From: Balamuthia mandrillaris | Taxonomy: Eukaryota > Discosea > Longamoebia > Balamuthiidae | DNA: 64,000 nucleotides | NCBI GenBank assembly: GCA_031835245.1 | Contig: JAVKOQ010000235.1 | Coordinates: forward strand, 1 to 64,000 | Reading direction: 5' to 3' | In this document: positions 1 through 11,720 of the stretch, in pieces | Position numbering within the stretch: the first letter of the stretch is position 1 | How the letters are laid out: each line of letters opens with the position of its first letter | Notes under the pieces: model-generated | The model's input: the letters and a program-made list of their open reading frames with translations, nothing else | What the model was told of the DNA's origin: nothing | The model's database searches: none | Made by a program: the position numbers and the translations under genes

Positions 1-232
1 TTGGTAAAATCACCAACACTTATCTCAAGACTCCTCATGTTGGATCCGTCCCGGACCCTCAGCTCTCCTTTCTTTTGTATCCCCCATCCTTCCTTTCTCC
101 CTTTTCCCCTTTCTCTCGTGTACTTTGAAGCAACGTCGGAGATTCACTCTCGTTGTCCTTCCTCTATTCTCTTGAATACACTCCTTGTCTCGTCACCGAC
201 TCTTTCCTTCCTAAGGTTGGATTCAACCAACA
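1..232 (+). repeat. Left LTR (first 2 bases outside window)
   Basis: It matches the right LTR base for base over 1-226. The right copy shows the element begins TGTTGG, and the left copy ends CCAACA at 227-232, giving a perfect 6-7 bp terminal inverted repeat of the usual TG...CA kind. The first 20 bases also form a small palindrome (TGTTGGT, six bases, ACCAACA). No clear tRNA-complementary primer binding site follows: the next bases are a T run and then gacttacataag. Confidence 0.9.
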
Positions 233-285
233 TTTTTTTTTGACTTACATAAGTGATTCAAATCCCCTCTTGCGCTACGCACATC

Positions 286-3200
286 ATGGAAGCCACAGCC
301 GCTCTCGACACCCTCCGTGAACAGCTTCGCAAGGCACAACAGGAGTACCTCCGCATGCTCCAACAATCTTTTCAACTTGAGCTCGACATCCCCAGCTGTC
401 CCGAGACTGAACACGTCGCCAAAGAAGAAGAACAGCACAAGTTAGACGAAGTCGCAGAACACACTAGAAAGGCCATGGAACGGTTACAACAACGTATAGA
501 CAGCTTTGCTATTTTCCTCGCATCCACCTCGGCCACACTAGGCAATTCTTCCACATGCAACACTTCCGCTGCCGCTGTTTCTCCTCCCTCGCCCGTTCCA
601 CAGATCTCTCCCATACAGTCACCTCGTTCGAGTTCACCCTCTCCCGTTGACATTTCCGTCAACAACACAACTGCTTCCAACAGCACACACGTTGCCTCTG
701 TCCCAGAAACACAAAACAACACAACTACTCCTTCCCCTCCTACTCAGAAGAAAATGCCTCGCCTTCCCCCCGGACTACCTAAGTTCGACATCAGCAAGCG
801 CCAGGACCCCGCTCTTCACACCATGGAACTGGAGTATCACCTCAACGCCTACAACTACCCTGAGGATAGATGGACGCAAGCCCTCATCACCACCCTTGTT
901 GGAGACGGACGTCTTTGGGCCATTAGCGCTCTACGAGACCAACCATGGAACGTCGCCCGAGACCTCTTCCATCGGCACTACCGCCTTCCAGACATCGAGG
1001 CCACAACGATTGAGGCCGTCACGTCGTTTCGACAGAAGCCTGGCGAAAGCGTTCATCAACTCATCGATCGGTATTCTGTACTCTGTAATCGTCTTCCTGA
1101 CACCTTCTACGACTACCTCAAAGCCTTCTTCTTTGGACGAGCCCTTCTTCCCCACATCAAGTCGAAGTACAAGCAACAGACTCTTCGCAACAAGCCACAA
1201 GACGTCATCGCTGCTTTCGAGCTCGCAGTCCTCATAGAAGCAGAGTTTCCACAACCTTCTTCGAAAGATAAAGGTCACAGCAAATCACCTCAAAGGCAAT
1301 CACAGTTACCCCACACTATCGGTGCTGTTTGCGCACACTGCAAAACACGCAACCACACGGAAGATCAGTGCCAAAAAAAGGCCCGCAAGCTACAACGGCA
1401 GTCTTCTCCAGCTACGTCTGCTACACCAGCCTTATCTTCTGCTCCCACAACACGCAACCCCACGTCAACACTGCCGCAACAAACACGCGCGCAACTACCA
1501 GCACGCCAGTCCTCTCCCAGCTCACGTTCCCTCAACTCCATGTCTTCTACGCAACAACAGAGCAACACACCCGCTCCTGCCGCTGAGCAGCAAGACTCTA
1601 TCGGAGATGAAGAGGAGTACGACGAGTTCTATGAGTCACAACGGGCTCTCAACTCTATCACCGTCACTGACGATATGCCTGGACCCAACGACCCTATCTG
1701 TGCCCCGATGACCATCAACGGCCGTCGAGTCACCGCTGTCATAGATTCTGGCGCCAGCCACTCCTTTATGGACCCTTCCATTGTTGACTTAGTTCGTGCC
1801 AAAACCAAGCAAGCCAACTACATGGTCAAACTCGGACACCGTGAAACCACCGCTACATGTGCCGCCGAAACGGAGCCACTCGCTATTGGCTTCGGCGAAT
1901 GCTGTTTCCATCACATGTTCTCCGTGTTGCCTCAACCAGATGGTCAATCGATCATCCTGGGCCGCGACTTCATGCGCAAGTCCGGCATGGGCATTACAGA
2001 CATCCCAATCGACTACCCTGAGGAACCACTACCTCGCTCCAAGGACCACGACATCACCCGACGCCAACATCAACGTTTGGTGAAAGCTGTCAAGGAACAC
2101 ATCCGCAAGCGTATTCTCGAAGCCATCGAGAAATACCTCCAGGAGAATGAGGCTCTACCGACAGGACCTTCCTGTACCCTCCCCGAAGCGGTTCTCCATC
2201 TGGACACTGGAGACCACCCTCCTGTCTTTCGCCACCAATACCCCATCCCACACCATTTAATGCTCGTTATCGATCTGCAAGTGGCGGAATGGCTGCGTAC
2301 CGGCGTCATCGTGCTCGCCCCACCCGACAGTCCCTGGAACTCTCCTCTCACCGTCGTACCCAAGAAGGACGCTGACGGCAACGTCACCCAGTGGCGTGTC
2401 TGCATCGATCCGCGCCTTCTGAACAAGCTCCTTTTGGACCTCACATACCCAATCCCTACTATCCGCAGCATCATCTCCAAAGTGCAAGGCTTTTTCATCG
2501 CCTCCGCCCTCGACCTTATCTGGTCTTACACACAATGCCCCATTGCTCCTGAAGACTGCGTCAAAACTACATTCACATGGAACGGTCGTCGTTACATGTT
2601 CGTCGCCGCCATTTTTGGCATCAAAATCGTTGCACAGCACTTCCAGCGCCTCATGGACGTTGTCACTGCCGCTATTGCCGAGTTCACTTCCCATTACATC
2701 GATGATCTCGCTGTCGTTTCCCAAAGTGTGGAAGAACATATCGAGCACCTTATCCGCGTTATCCTCACTCTCACCGCCGCGGGACTCCGTATCCGTCGGG
2801 AGAAGTGTCAGTTCGGGTACAAACGCCTCTGCATCCTCGGTTTTATCATCGACTGCAGCAACATCCTTCCCGACCAACGCAAGCTCTCCACCTTCGCACT
2901 TCTCGAAGTACCTTCCACCAGCAAACAAATGCAATCCTTCCTTGGCTTTGCAGGCTACCTTCGCGACTTCATTCCCATGTTCGCCCAACTCGTTCGGCCC
3001 CTTGACACCCTCCGGTACATCAAGGATGTCCGTCCCCATTGGAACCAAGACTGCCAGGACGCCTTTGACGCCCTCACACACATCTTATCCAACCCACCTG
3101 TGCTCTCACTCTATGACCCATCCTTACCTCTTTTGGTTGGCACCGATGCCTCCCAATTCGGTGTTGGCGCTGTCCTTTACCAGATCGGACCCAACAACAA

Positions 3201-4937
3201 GCACTGGTACATCGCGTTCGTGAGCAAGGCTCTCAACCCTGCCCAACGCAACTATCCTGCCACCAAACGAGAGATGCTCGTCATCCTCTTCGCCGTCCGC
3301 TCCTTCAGCGATTGGCTCTATGGCAACAAGTTCATGATCTTTTCTGATCACAAGGCTTTGTCCTACCTCTTCACTTCTAACAGTAAAAAACTACACCCTC
3401 AACTATTGGGCTCTCCTCATCTCCGAGTACAACTTCGAGATCGTCCACCGCCCTGGCGTTCACATGATCCTTGAGGACTGTCTCTCTCGGCTGTACCCGC
3501 GCTCCTTCTGGGACAACGGTGGTCTTACACCTCCCTCCATCCCTCTTGACGCCCCTCGCTTGGCTCAGCACAAACCCCGCGACCTCAAGGCTCTCGCCTT
3601 GGTTGACAACTCCCCATCCACAGCCAAATCCGCTCTTAACAGGCACATCAAGGGCAGACTCAGCAAACAACTCCCTTCCACCTCCAAACGGAAACACCTC
3701 CTGCAGCTGTTCCACACAGAAGGACATCACGGAGCAGAAACCTTGTTCGTCAAGATCTGGAATGAAGGCTATTACTGGCCTACTCTTCGTGCTGACTGTT
3801 CCCGCACTTGCCTACAATGCAATGACTGCCTTAAGCACAACGTCACCAAACACGGCTTTCATTCCCTCAAAACCATCCACGCCACTTACCCCTTCGATCA
3901 CGTCGCCATCGATCTGTTTGGCCCACTTCCCACTTCTTCCAAAGGCTTCAACTACGTTCTGGTCACCACAGACATCGCTACCCGGTTCCACTTCCCTCCG
4001 CCCAATCCACGCCAAGACTGCTAAAGACGTGGCCCGCACCCTGTATCAAGTCGTCTCTGATTTCGGTCTCCCTAAGATCCTTCAGTCAGACAACGGCACT
4101 GAGTTCGTCAACGCGATCATCAAAGCTCTCAAGACACTCTCTGGCTTTGAGCACCGGTTCATCTTGGCCTATCATCCTCGAGCCAACGGAGCTGCAGAAA
4201 GCCATGTCAAGCTGGCCCGCAACACCCTTAACAAGCTCATTAACAGTGATTGGTCTCACTGGCACACCTTTCTTCCTGCTGCCCAATACGCAATCAACCA
4301 ACGCGTCACCCATCGTCACAAGTCTTCCCCTTTCCAACTGTTCTTTGGTCGCCCAGCTACCACTCCACAAGACTATTCTTCTTCCTCCTCCCAGCTTCCT
4401 ACCGAAACTCTCCTCTTGGAGAATGCCAAGCAAATGCATGATATTGTCTACCCGGCATCAGCATCTTCTACCCGGAAGCACAGCTCCAACATCAAGGCTC
4501 AACATGATTCCTCTAAGCCACTCCGCGAATTTTCCACTGGTTCCAAAGTCATGCTACGCAAGCCTCCCAGGTCTCCCAAGTCTCTTCCTGAGTACTCTGG
4601 CCCCTACACAGTTATCCGCCGCAATCGTGGTGGTGCATATCTCCTCCAGGACAGCACCAGTGTTACCCTCCCAGACAAATTCAGCCCCAACCAGCTGAAG
4701 CTCGTTGCCCCCCCAGAGGACTCGACTACTAATGAACTCCTGCCAGATGAGTACGAAATAGATGAAATCCTTGATCACAAAGGCCCAGCCAATAAGCGTG
4801 AATACTTTGTTCACTGGAAAGGCTACCCACATTCTGACAACCAATGGATCCCTGCTAAAGATGTTCATGCTCCCAAACTCGTCAAACGTTATTGGGATCT
4901 CCTCAAACAATCTTCTTCACCTTCCACTTCTTCTTAA
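286..4937 (+). pseudogene. Gag-Pol polyprotein with two frameshifts
   Basis: The first ATG is at 286. Gag contains a CCHC knuckle (CAHC...H....C) near 1330-1370. A protease motif DSGAS lies near 1745, RT with YIDD near 2697, and RNase H (TDAS) near 3142. Frame 1 is lost at about 3400-3406, where the RNase H end continues in frame 2, and frame 2 is lost at about 3987-3992 inside the integrase core, continuing in frame 3 to the stop at 4937. The integrase has the HHCC zinc region (about 3712-3830) and the D,D,E triad (D near 3910, D near 4090, E near 4198). The C-terminus (about 4750-4910) is a chromodomain with a FVHWKGYP-type core. Both shifts equal one extra base, so they are mutations, assembly errors or, less likely, recoding sites. 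As read, the product is not continuous. Confidence 0.9.
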
Positions 4938-4948
4938 GAGGGGGAGTA
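4936..4948 (+). promoter_or_regulatory. Polypurine tract of the retrotransposon
   Basis: A 13-base purine-rich run (aagagggggagta) ends immediately before the TG of the right LTR. This is the expected position of the plus-strand primer for LTR-element reverse transcription. It overlaps the end of the coding region (stop at 4935-4937). Confidence 0.85.
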
Positions 4949-5176
4949 TGTTGGTAAAATCACCAACACTTATCTCAAGACTCCTCATGTTGGATCCGTC
5001 CCGGACCCTCAGCTCTCCTTTCTTTTGTATCCCCCATCCTTCCTTTCTCCCTTTTCCCCTTTCTCTCGTGTACTTTGAAGCAACGTCGGAGATTCACTCT
5101 CGTTGTCCTTCCTCTATTCTCTTGAATACACTCCTTGTCTCGTCACCGACTCTTTCCTTCCTAAGGTTGGATTCAA
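4949..5176 (+). repeat. Right LTR, 3' end apparently truncated
   Basis: It begins TGTTGG at 4949 and is identical to the left LTR up to 5176, then diverges: the left copy continues CCAACA while this copy continues aggtatgc. Either the last six bases were lost after or during insertion, or the true LTR ends at the CA at 5174-5175. Confidence 0.88.
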
Positions 5177-5431
5177 AGGTATGCAGATATCGTTCTGATA
5201 TCAATAACTAGCTAAAGTCAGATGGATATCAGTCTAGTATTGTGTCATCCTGATATTTTGCTTAAGATGCCATAAGACACTGTTTTCTGCTGTGGTGCCA
5301 CAGGATGGACACAATTAATGAGGGAATTAACTTGAGTAGCCAAGGCGAAGTATGCAGTTAAAGGAGAAAGAGGAACAAGAGCATGGCTTTGACATAACCT
5401 CTTAAGTGTAACGTCTTAACAACAGAGCTTA

Positions 5432-5887
5432 GTGATTACCAACCCAAGGAAAGAACATTTGATGAATGCTATTCGTTGTGGTGGTCTGCTCATTGGAAAA
5501 AAGTGGATAGCCATTCAGCAGTTTGAAGAGGACAGCATGTGCCCTGCATGCAATGCTGAGGAAGAAACAGCAGAACACTTCCTGTTAAGATGTCCAAATC
5601 TTTGGGAAGATCACTTTAGAATCTGGAGTGTGGACAATGGAGATGAAGAACAAGTCAGAAAGCTAATTATAGAAGACTGTACAACAAAGCTCCTGTCAAG
5701 TGGAAAGAAATGCAACAGAGCTCAAGAGATGGAACAATGTAAGCAAAGTTGTAAACGAGTCTGGAGATTATGGGCAGCAAGAGCAAGTTGGAAGCATGGA
5801 AGTTCTTCTGCATTTTATCAATCTTTGGAATGTAAAAGCAAGGAAAAGAGAAGAAAGGAAAGGGGAAAGAAAAGGATAGCTAGATGA
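5432..5887 (+). pseudogene. 3' remnant of a LINE (non-LTR retrotransposon) ORF2
   Basis: An open stretch of 151 codons starts without an ATG (gtg at 5432; an in-frame stop lies just upstream at 5417). It encodes a Cys/His motif CPAC-x-(E-rich)-H-x4-C near 5540-5592, the pattern of the C-terminal zf-RVT region of LINE reverse transcriptases, followed by a basic tail. No RT core precedes it, so this is a 5'-truncated copy. It starts within 260 bp of the end of the retrotransposon. An AATAAA lies at 6045. Confidence 0.7.
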
Positions 5888-6464
5888 TACAAAGTTAGTC
5901 TGAAATCTCATTCAACACCTTTCACTTGTGAACTTGAATAACAATTGGGAAGGCATTGAGGATGAGGGAGTAAGAGAAGTAAGAGTACACTATGTATGTA
6001 CAATGCTTACTTTTTATGTATAGATTGGTGTTGCTCTCAGAGCAAATAAACTTCTTATTACTACTACCCAATGGGAATATGCCAAGTCCCCTGCAACGAG
6101 ACCCCCAGCCCCCACAATGAGACCAACCGCTGTTTTTGCCACTACATATCGCTGTAGAAAGGGTTAATAAGCAATGAGGATACCTCACCACTGGAACAAT
6201 GTAAAACGCACCTTTAAAACAGGGAAATACGAGTCCAACTGGGAGGCAGTGGTCAAGGAGGGGTGTTTTCTTGCGTGCGTTTTTATTTGGATTATTAATT
6301 TTGGCAGCGTTTATTTTCAGGAATTCTTCCTCAGAAGAGGAGGGAGCAGAGGAAGAGGAGAGCTATTGGCGTCGTACACTATGAAATTACAAGTTGAATC
6401 TTACTGTATGTAATATGGTGTACTAACTCTTTTTCTCCTGCTACAAATACAAATGGAACATTCT
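5888..6464. other. Intergenic region after the LINE remnant
   Basis: It holds an AATAAA at 6045-6050 that may end the LINE remnant, then a TTATTACTACTAC-like tail. No convincing coding exon is seen on either strand. The distal part is the 3' flank of the minus-strand gene ending at 6465. Confidence 0.5.
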
Positions 6465-7080
6465 TCAAAAAGCTCCACCATAAATAGCTGCCCTGAACTT
6501 AAGCTGAGCCTGCTCAGGGGTGCCTCTCTTTAAGTCCACAATAAACCTGCAATGAAGGTGAGTTTCGTTGCCTGTCTGTCCAAAGATTAGGGGCCATTTT
6601 GCCTTGAGTTGAAACAGATTAGCATTGGGATCAAGTCTGCGCTCCAAGTACCGATCGCCTTGTTTAACCCGTTCCAGCACCTCAAAGTAACGCGTAAAGT
6701 CTGCTCCGAGGTTAAGCTTTTCAGCCATCTGCTGAGCAATTAGCTGAGCAGTGGTATTACTGCTTACAATAAGGCTCTTGTAGGCGTCGTTCTTAAGAAA
6801 AATTTTCATGATTTCCTGTTTCGGTGCGATGGTTTGTGTTTATGGAACGCAAAGACAATAAGGCGGTGCTACTGACTAGCAAGCATCTACAGGAATAAAC
6901 AATAAACAATAGAGTGGAAAGTGTTACCTTCTCCTCTCGCGCTACTGGCTGCTCTGAAGTAGGTAGAGTGGTTGAGCCACTGCGTTCGTTTTTGATGACT
7001 TTGGGGAGTTCTGGAGGCTGGAGTTGTTGCTCTGCAAGCCATAAAACGAGGATGAGTTGAAGCAACATCACTGAAAAAAA

Positions 7081-7146
<66 letters not shown>

Positions 7147-8003
7147 GGGCATATGTTAAAAGGATGTGAAAAAAATGATACCTGACAGTGCACCACTTCG
7201 CACTTGTTCGTAGAGATTCCTCATTTCGGACTGTGTCCAAGGAAGCGCCAGGTCGACAGGGGTATGGCCTTCATTATTGGTGATATAAATGTCAGCCCCT
7301 TTCTTGATTAGCCAAAGGGCTAAAGGCTCCACCCGGTTGATGATAAGGGAGTGCAAAGGGGTCAAACCCCGCTTATTCTGAGCGTTAATGTTAGCACCCC
7401 GCTCCACCAGCAGCCGAATGGCGTGTTGTTGTGATTTGGCACACGCCCAATGCAATGGACTGGAACCGGTATCAAAGTCAATACAATTCACATCCGCCCC
7501 TTTTCATGATAGGCAACAAGAGAGAAAGCAGCAGTCACTGGGGTGAGAAAAAAATCCTTTCTTTCGTGAACACTACCACTTACCCAAGTCTAGAAGCCGT
7601 TTGATGGTCTTGATGTCGTTGCTTTGAGCTGCCTTGAACAGCTCGAAGTTGGTTTTGTTTGTGCCCCTCGTTTGTAAGACCTCCGTGTTATCCCGTATCC
7701 GCGTTTGTTGCAGCAAGGCCAAGGCATTGGTAGAGGTGGGACGAAGGGACTCCATTGTGGCCAACCTCTGCGCTTCCAGCTGTTTGCTGCTGGGTCGGTT
7801 GGTTGGATCTACCGTATAAAAACAACTCTCACAGCGAGAATAACCTTGGTTGCCGAAACAAGAGAGATGAAGAAGAACATGATGAAAATTACAGAAGCAA
7901 ATCGAGCGATGATTAGCGCTAAAGAAAAGCCAGCAGAGATCCTGTAACACGTACCGCGCGCCCTATTTGTTGAAACATCGTCGGAACCACAATTAGGACA
8001 CAT
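6465..8003 (-). CDS. Zinc-ribbon, ankyrin-repeat, Ras-association domain protein
   Basis: Five exons: 8003-7955, 7844-7584, 7499-7182, 7031-6928, 6815-6465; 360 aa. Residues 2-25 hold two CxxC pairs (CPNC and CESC), the second completed only after splicing intron 1, like the zinc ribbon of double-zinc-ribbon/ankyrin proteins. Residues about 80-200 form three ankyrin repeats (SPLHWA, TPLHSL, TPVDLAL). The last exon encodes a ubiquitin-fold Ras-association or FERM-F1-like domain (MKIFLKND... YFEVLERV... YLERRLDP). Zinc ribbons and ankyrin repeats bind partners, and RA domains often bind Ras-family GTPases, so an adaptor role is inferred. Intron 3 contains a pure ATT repeat. The gene is divergent from the AASDH homologue. 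The exact RA subfamily is uncertain. Confidence 0.82.
7083..7146. repeat. (ATT/TAA)n microsatellite in an intron
   Basis: About 20 uninterrupted trinucleotide units lie inside intron 3 of the zinc-ribbon/ankyrin/RA gene. They are likely length-polymorphic. Confidence 0.95.
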
Positions 8004-8514
8004 TTTGAAGTATTGAGATTGGATGAAAGGCCGCGAGTTCCCCGGCGAGAGCTGGCCCGGTGCTTGTGCGGATCTTGGTCCGACGCCAGGGACGGGTCCG
8101 CGTGCAGGCTGGGGACGCCTGGCTTTAGGATTGAAAAGAAAAGAAGAGAAAAAAAGCAAATTAAGTACCGAACAGCAAGACATACCTTCAGCAACAAACA
8201 AACCTACCTCCCACTTCCATCTCCTGCAGTAAAGAGTCCAATTCCTCCATCTCAGAACAAAAGGGAGGGGAATGCCAATGGCCGTCTTTGTTCGCTTGTT
8301 GTCGTTTGTTGTTGTTTGGTCGCTGTTACAGAATGGCGCTGCTGGTTGTCGGGGAGTGGTGGTATTGTGTATTGCGGACTGCTCCTCAACAACAAGGGAT
8401 GAGGGGTCCCCGCACAAACAAGAATTCGGTCGACACAACACCAGTGCATGGTGGTTGGCGGAGGAGGGGCGGGGGTAAACGAGAGAAATTGCCCAACATC
8501 CAAAGCTTGCTTGG
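8004..8514. other. Divergent promoter region
   Basis: This 511-bp gap separates the start codons of the minus-strand ankyrin/RA gene and the plus-strand AASDH gene, so it should hold both promoters. The half near the minus-strand gene (8030-8130) is clearly GC-rich, with several GGGAC/CCCGG words. I see no TATA box and no convincing coding exon; the short ORFs across it have low-complexity content. Confidence 0.55.
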
Positions 8515-11500
8515 ATGTTGCACCAGTTGTTTTTGGAACAAGCTAGCCGGCTACCGCAGCAACCTGCAGTCATTTCTTATGAGAATGTAACATTAGACCG
8601 AGTACTTGAAGCTCAAGAGAACTCCAATTCCTCTTTGGTACACGAGCTTCCGCTTCGTTCCTGCTCCTATGCTGAGTTAGACCGACGCTCCGCCGTACTT
8701 GCGGTTAGAATTCTCTTCATCAGTTGGTGGACAACAAGCGTGCGTATAGACTGACCACCACCTCTTCGCACAGGGTCGCCTGCGAAGCACGTGGGCAAAC
8801 CTCGTTGAGGAGTCAATTGGTTCCTCAAGCCAGCCCTTGGTGGCGGTGCAGCTGCAACCCTCACTCGATTTGATAGTGGCCATTCTCGCCGTGATGAGGG
8901 CTGGCGCCGTTTATGTGCCGCTAGAACCTTCCCTGCCTTGGAGAAGAAAAAAAGAAATGCTTCGCATGCTTCCTATCACGCTACTACTCACAGAACCAAC
9001 CATATGGCGGAAGGAAAGGCAATACTGGGTTCTCTCCTCCTCTTCTTCTTCCTTTTCCCTTGGTCGCCCTACATTAGAGGAGGAGGAGGAGAAGGAGGAG
9101 GAGCAAACAAACCCCAGTCTCCAGTTTATTCAGGAGGTACTACTCATTGGCCACTCTGATGCTGATGACCATGCACAGCCCAGAGAAAAAGCACGAAAGG
9201 AGGCGGTTCCTACCTCTGATTGCGACCACAGCAGCAACAATAGCAATAGCAGCGAGGACGTGTTGAATCAACAGCAAAGGCAAACACTGGGGTTCAACAA
9301 CCCGAAAACAAATGACAACATGCTTGCCTACGTTATGTTCACGTCGGGTACAACAGGTTCACCTTGTCCTGTCCGCGTCTTCCATACTTGGTGCGTTATG
9401 TCTTGTCTTCATCGATGGGTGGATGATAGCTATATTTGGTATCATCGTACATTGGAGAAAAGCTGCTAACCTGATAGTTGCGCAGCGTCGTTGAACCAAA
9501 TATCAAAGCACTCGGCACTCTTTGGAAAGTAAGCACCGAAGATACAGTCTTTATGGCTTCTCCTATCACTTTCGACCCGTCGGTACAGTTTCCGATCTAC
9601 TGGCTTCCTCTGTTTAATTCGCTGATCGGAGGCAAGCTTTCTTCAACTCCTTTCCATAGATTGTGGAGATATTTATGACCCTGGCCTATGGTGCCTGTCT
9701 TTTGGTGGTGCCACAACAAATTAAGCTGGCCCCACAGGCCCTAACATTTCTGTTTCGTCGTCATTCCGTCTCTATACTGCAAGCAACCCCCTCTTTCTTA
9801 CGTACACTTGACGTCTCCTCGCTTAGCCGGCTTAAAGTATTGGCTTCTGGCGGAGAGCCATTTCCCATCGATGTAGCGAGGCGTATGCAACGGGACTCTG
9901 CCAGTGACGTTCGCCCTCGTTTGTTCAATTTATATGGTATTTTTGCTATTTCTTGTCTAGATGTCGTGGAAGCTACCATAAGCAAGCGTTTAATCAACTT
10001 ACTATCTACGCTAACCGTGCACGAACTGCGTCATAAGGAACAACGGAATGCTCTGTGGTATTGTGTCCTTCATGACCATTATTTTCTTGCCCGGACTAAT
10101 ATTACTTCTGGTCGTAGTGGGCGACAGTGGCAGAACTTTCAAATTGGGGTAAGAAAGAGGCATTCGTAAAACAGGAGAGAATTCCGCTAGGCAAGCCCTT
10201 TCCGGGAACTCAACTCGAGCTGCGTTCCCTTTGTAATGGGCATATACTTCAACAATGGGAACCGGGTACCGTTGCGGAAATATGCATTGGAGGGCCAACC
10301 AGAGTGTGCCTTGTGAACAACGAGGATCATGGGCAGAGGTAAGCTACTGTCTTATGTTTATCCTTTGTTTTTGTTATCCTAAATGTACTCGAGTTGCTTA
10401 GGCTGCGTGATACGGGCGATTTGGTTAGAGTATTAGGCGATTTGGAGCTTGAATATGTTGGGCGAAGGTTACTCACCCCAGACTTTGCCTACTGCTCCAC
10501 TCTCTACTCTTTACTGACGGAAGCACAGCGATAACCAGGTCAAAATCCTAGGACAGCGTCTGCAATTAGAAGAAATAGAGCACGTTATCTCTCATATTCC
10601 TTGCGTTCAAGGATGCAAGTAAGTAATCGCAAAAACGCATTGTAGTTTTTATTAATACGTGCTGCTGCGTGTTCTTTTGAGAGGGTTCTGTCTTTGAAAA
10701 CAGGAGGATACAACCCTTCCTTGCTAGCGTTTATCGCCGCTGATGTTTATTATCCAGAGCAAACAGAAGGTAGTTTTGTTTTGCTCCAAGTTTGAAAGTT
10801 TTTTTGATTAATGATATCGCGCAGATATCCTGCTATCAGTAAGGCAACAATGTAACCAACACTTACCTGAGTATATGTCTCCAACGTCTATCTATGTATT
10901 TCCCACGCTTCCGCTTGGAGCGCATGACAAAGTAGATGCATCGCTCCTTCTCAACCATCATTTGCATTTGAGCAAATGGCGTTTGCAAACATGTTCACAA
11001 CAGGACGTTACCCTCAGAGCACTCGAAACTGGTCTATTGCGTTTTGTTGAAGCAAGGTTTGGAGAAGATGCTATTCGCCAAAATTTTTGGGGACACCAAC
11101 ACCTGCTATCCCTAGGGGCAACGTCAATCGATATTGCTAAGGTAAGGTCGAACCATTGTAAATATTATGCTAAGCAAATCTAGTTGTTGACAGGTCTGGA
11201 GGATGCTCTGCACTCAGCTGGCGTAGACATAAGGGAAGACACTGCCTTCCGCAATGAAGCATTAAATATTTTGCTACATAAACCAATCACAGATGCACTC
11301 TCCCTTTTGATGGATAAACTATCCTTACTCAAGCGCTCATCACCCGCGAGCACCAAAGAGCTCAACCAACCACCAACAAGATTCCCCTTTGCAAACACCG
11401 AAGCCCGGTACGATGAGGCTACCGCCCTCTTCATCATAGCCCTTTCGCTTACTATCATCCCTCCTTCGTCTTTCTCGCTTTTTCTTTTCTCTTTCCTCTT

Positions 11501-11684
11501 TGCTCTTTGACTTGAAGCGGAAAGGAAATGTCATCCTTTATCCCAACTTGGGCCATCAGCAAACGAAACTCCTTTAGCAAATTTGGAGAAAATCCAATAA
11601 CCTGGAATCCTTTTGAACACACGAAAGTACCTGGCTACTTTGGATTGCGATGGAAGGTCTTTCTAGAAAAGGTCTCTATTTCTC

Positions 11685-11720
<36 letters not shown>

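Larger units (their letters stand above)
1..5176 (+). mobile_element. Ty3/gypsy chromovirus-type LTR retrotransposon
   Basis: Two direct repeats (1-226 and 4951-5176, identical as read) bracket a Gag-Pol coding region in the order Gag, CCHC knuckle, protease, reverse transcriptase, RNase H, integrase, chromodomain. RT before integrase is the Ty3/gypsy order, and the C-terminal chromodomain marks the chromovirus branch. A purine-rich tract lies directly before the right LTR. The first two bases of the left LTR lie outside the window, so the left target-site duplication cannot be read. Identical LTRs imply a young insertion, yet the coding region carries two frameshifts and the right LTR seems to lack its last bases. 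Confidence 0.95.

Noticed and set aside
233-280. tRNA-like T-arm sequence (gattcaaatcc) after the left LTR as primer binding site
   Set aside because: It has the same sense as a tRNA, so a tRNA could not pair with it. Probably chance; the true priming site is unclear.
2257-3081. 274-codon ORF on the minus strand inside the retrotransposon
   Set aside because: It is a shadow of the RT/RNase H frame with no motif of its own.
9937-9960. A 24-nt intron (gtatttt...tctag) in AASDH
   Set aside because: It is too short to be spliced and gives YDVVEAT; the alternative with a 20-nt micro-exon gives a proper YGTTE motif and normal intron sizes.
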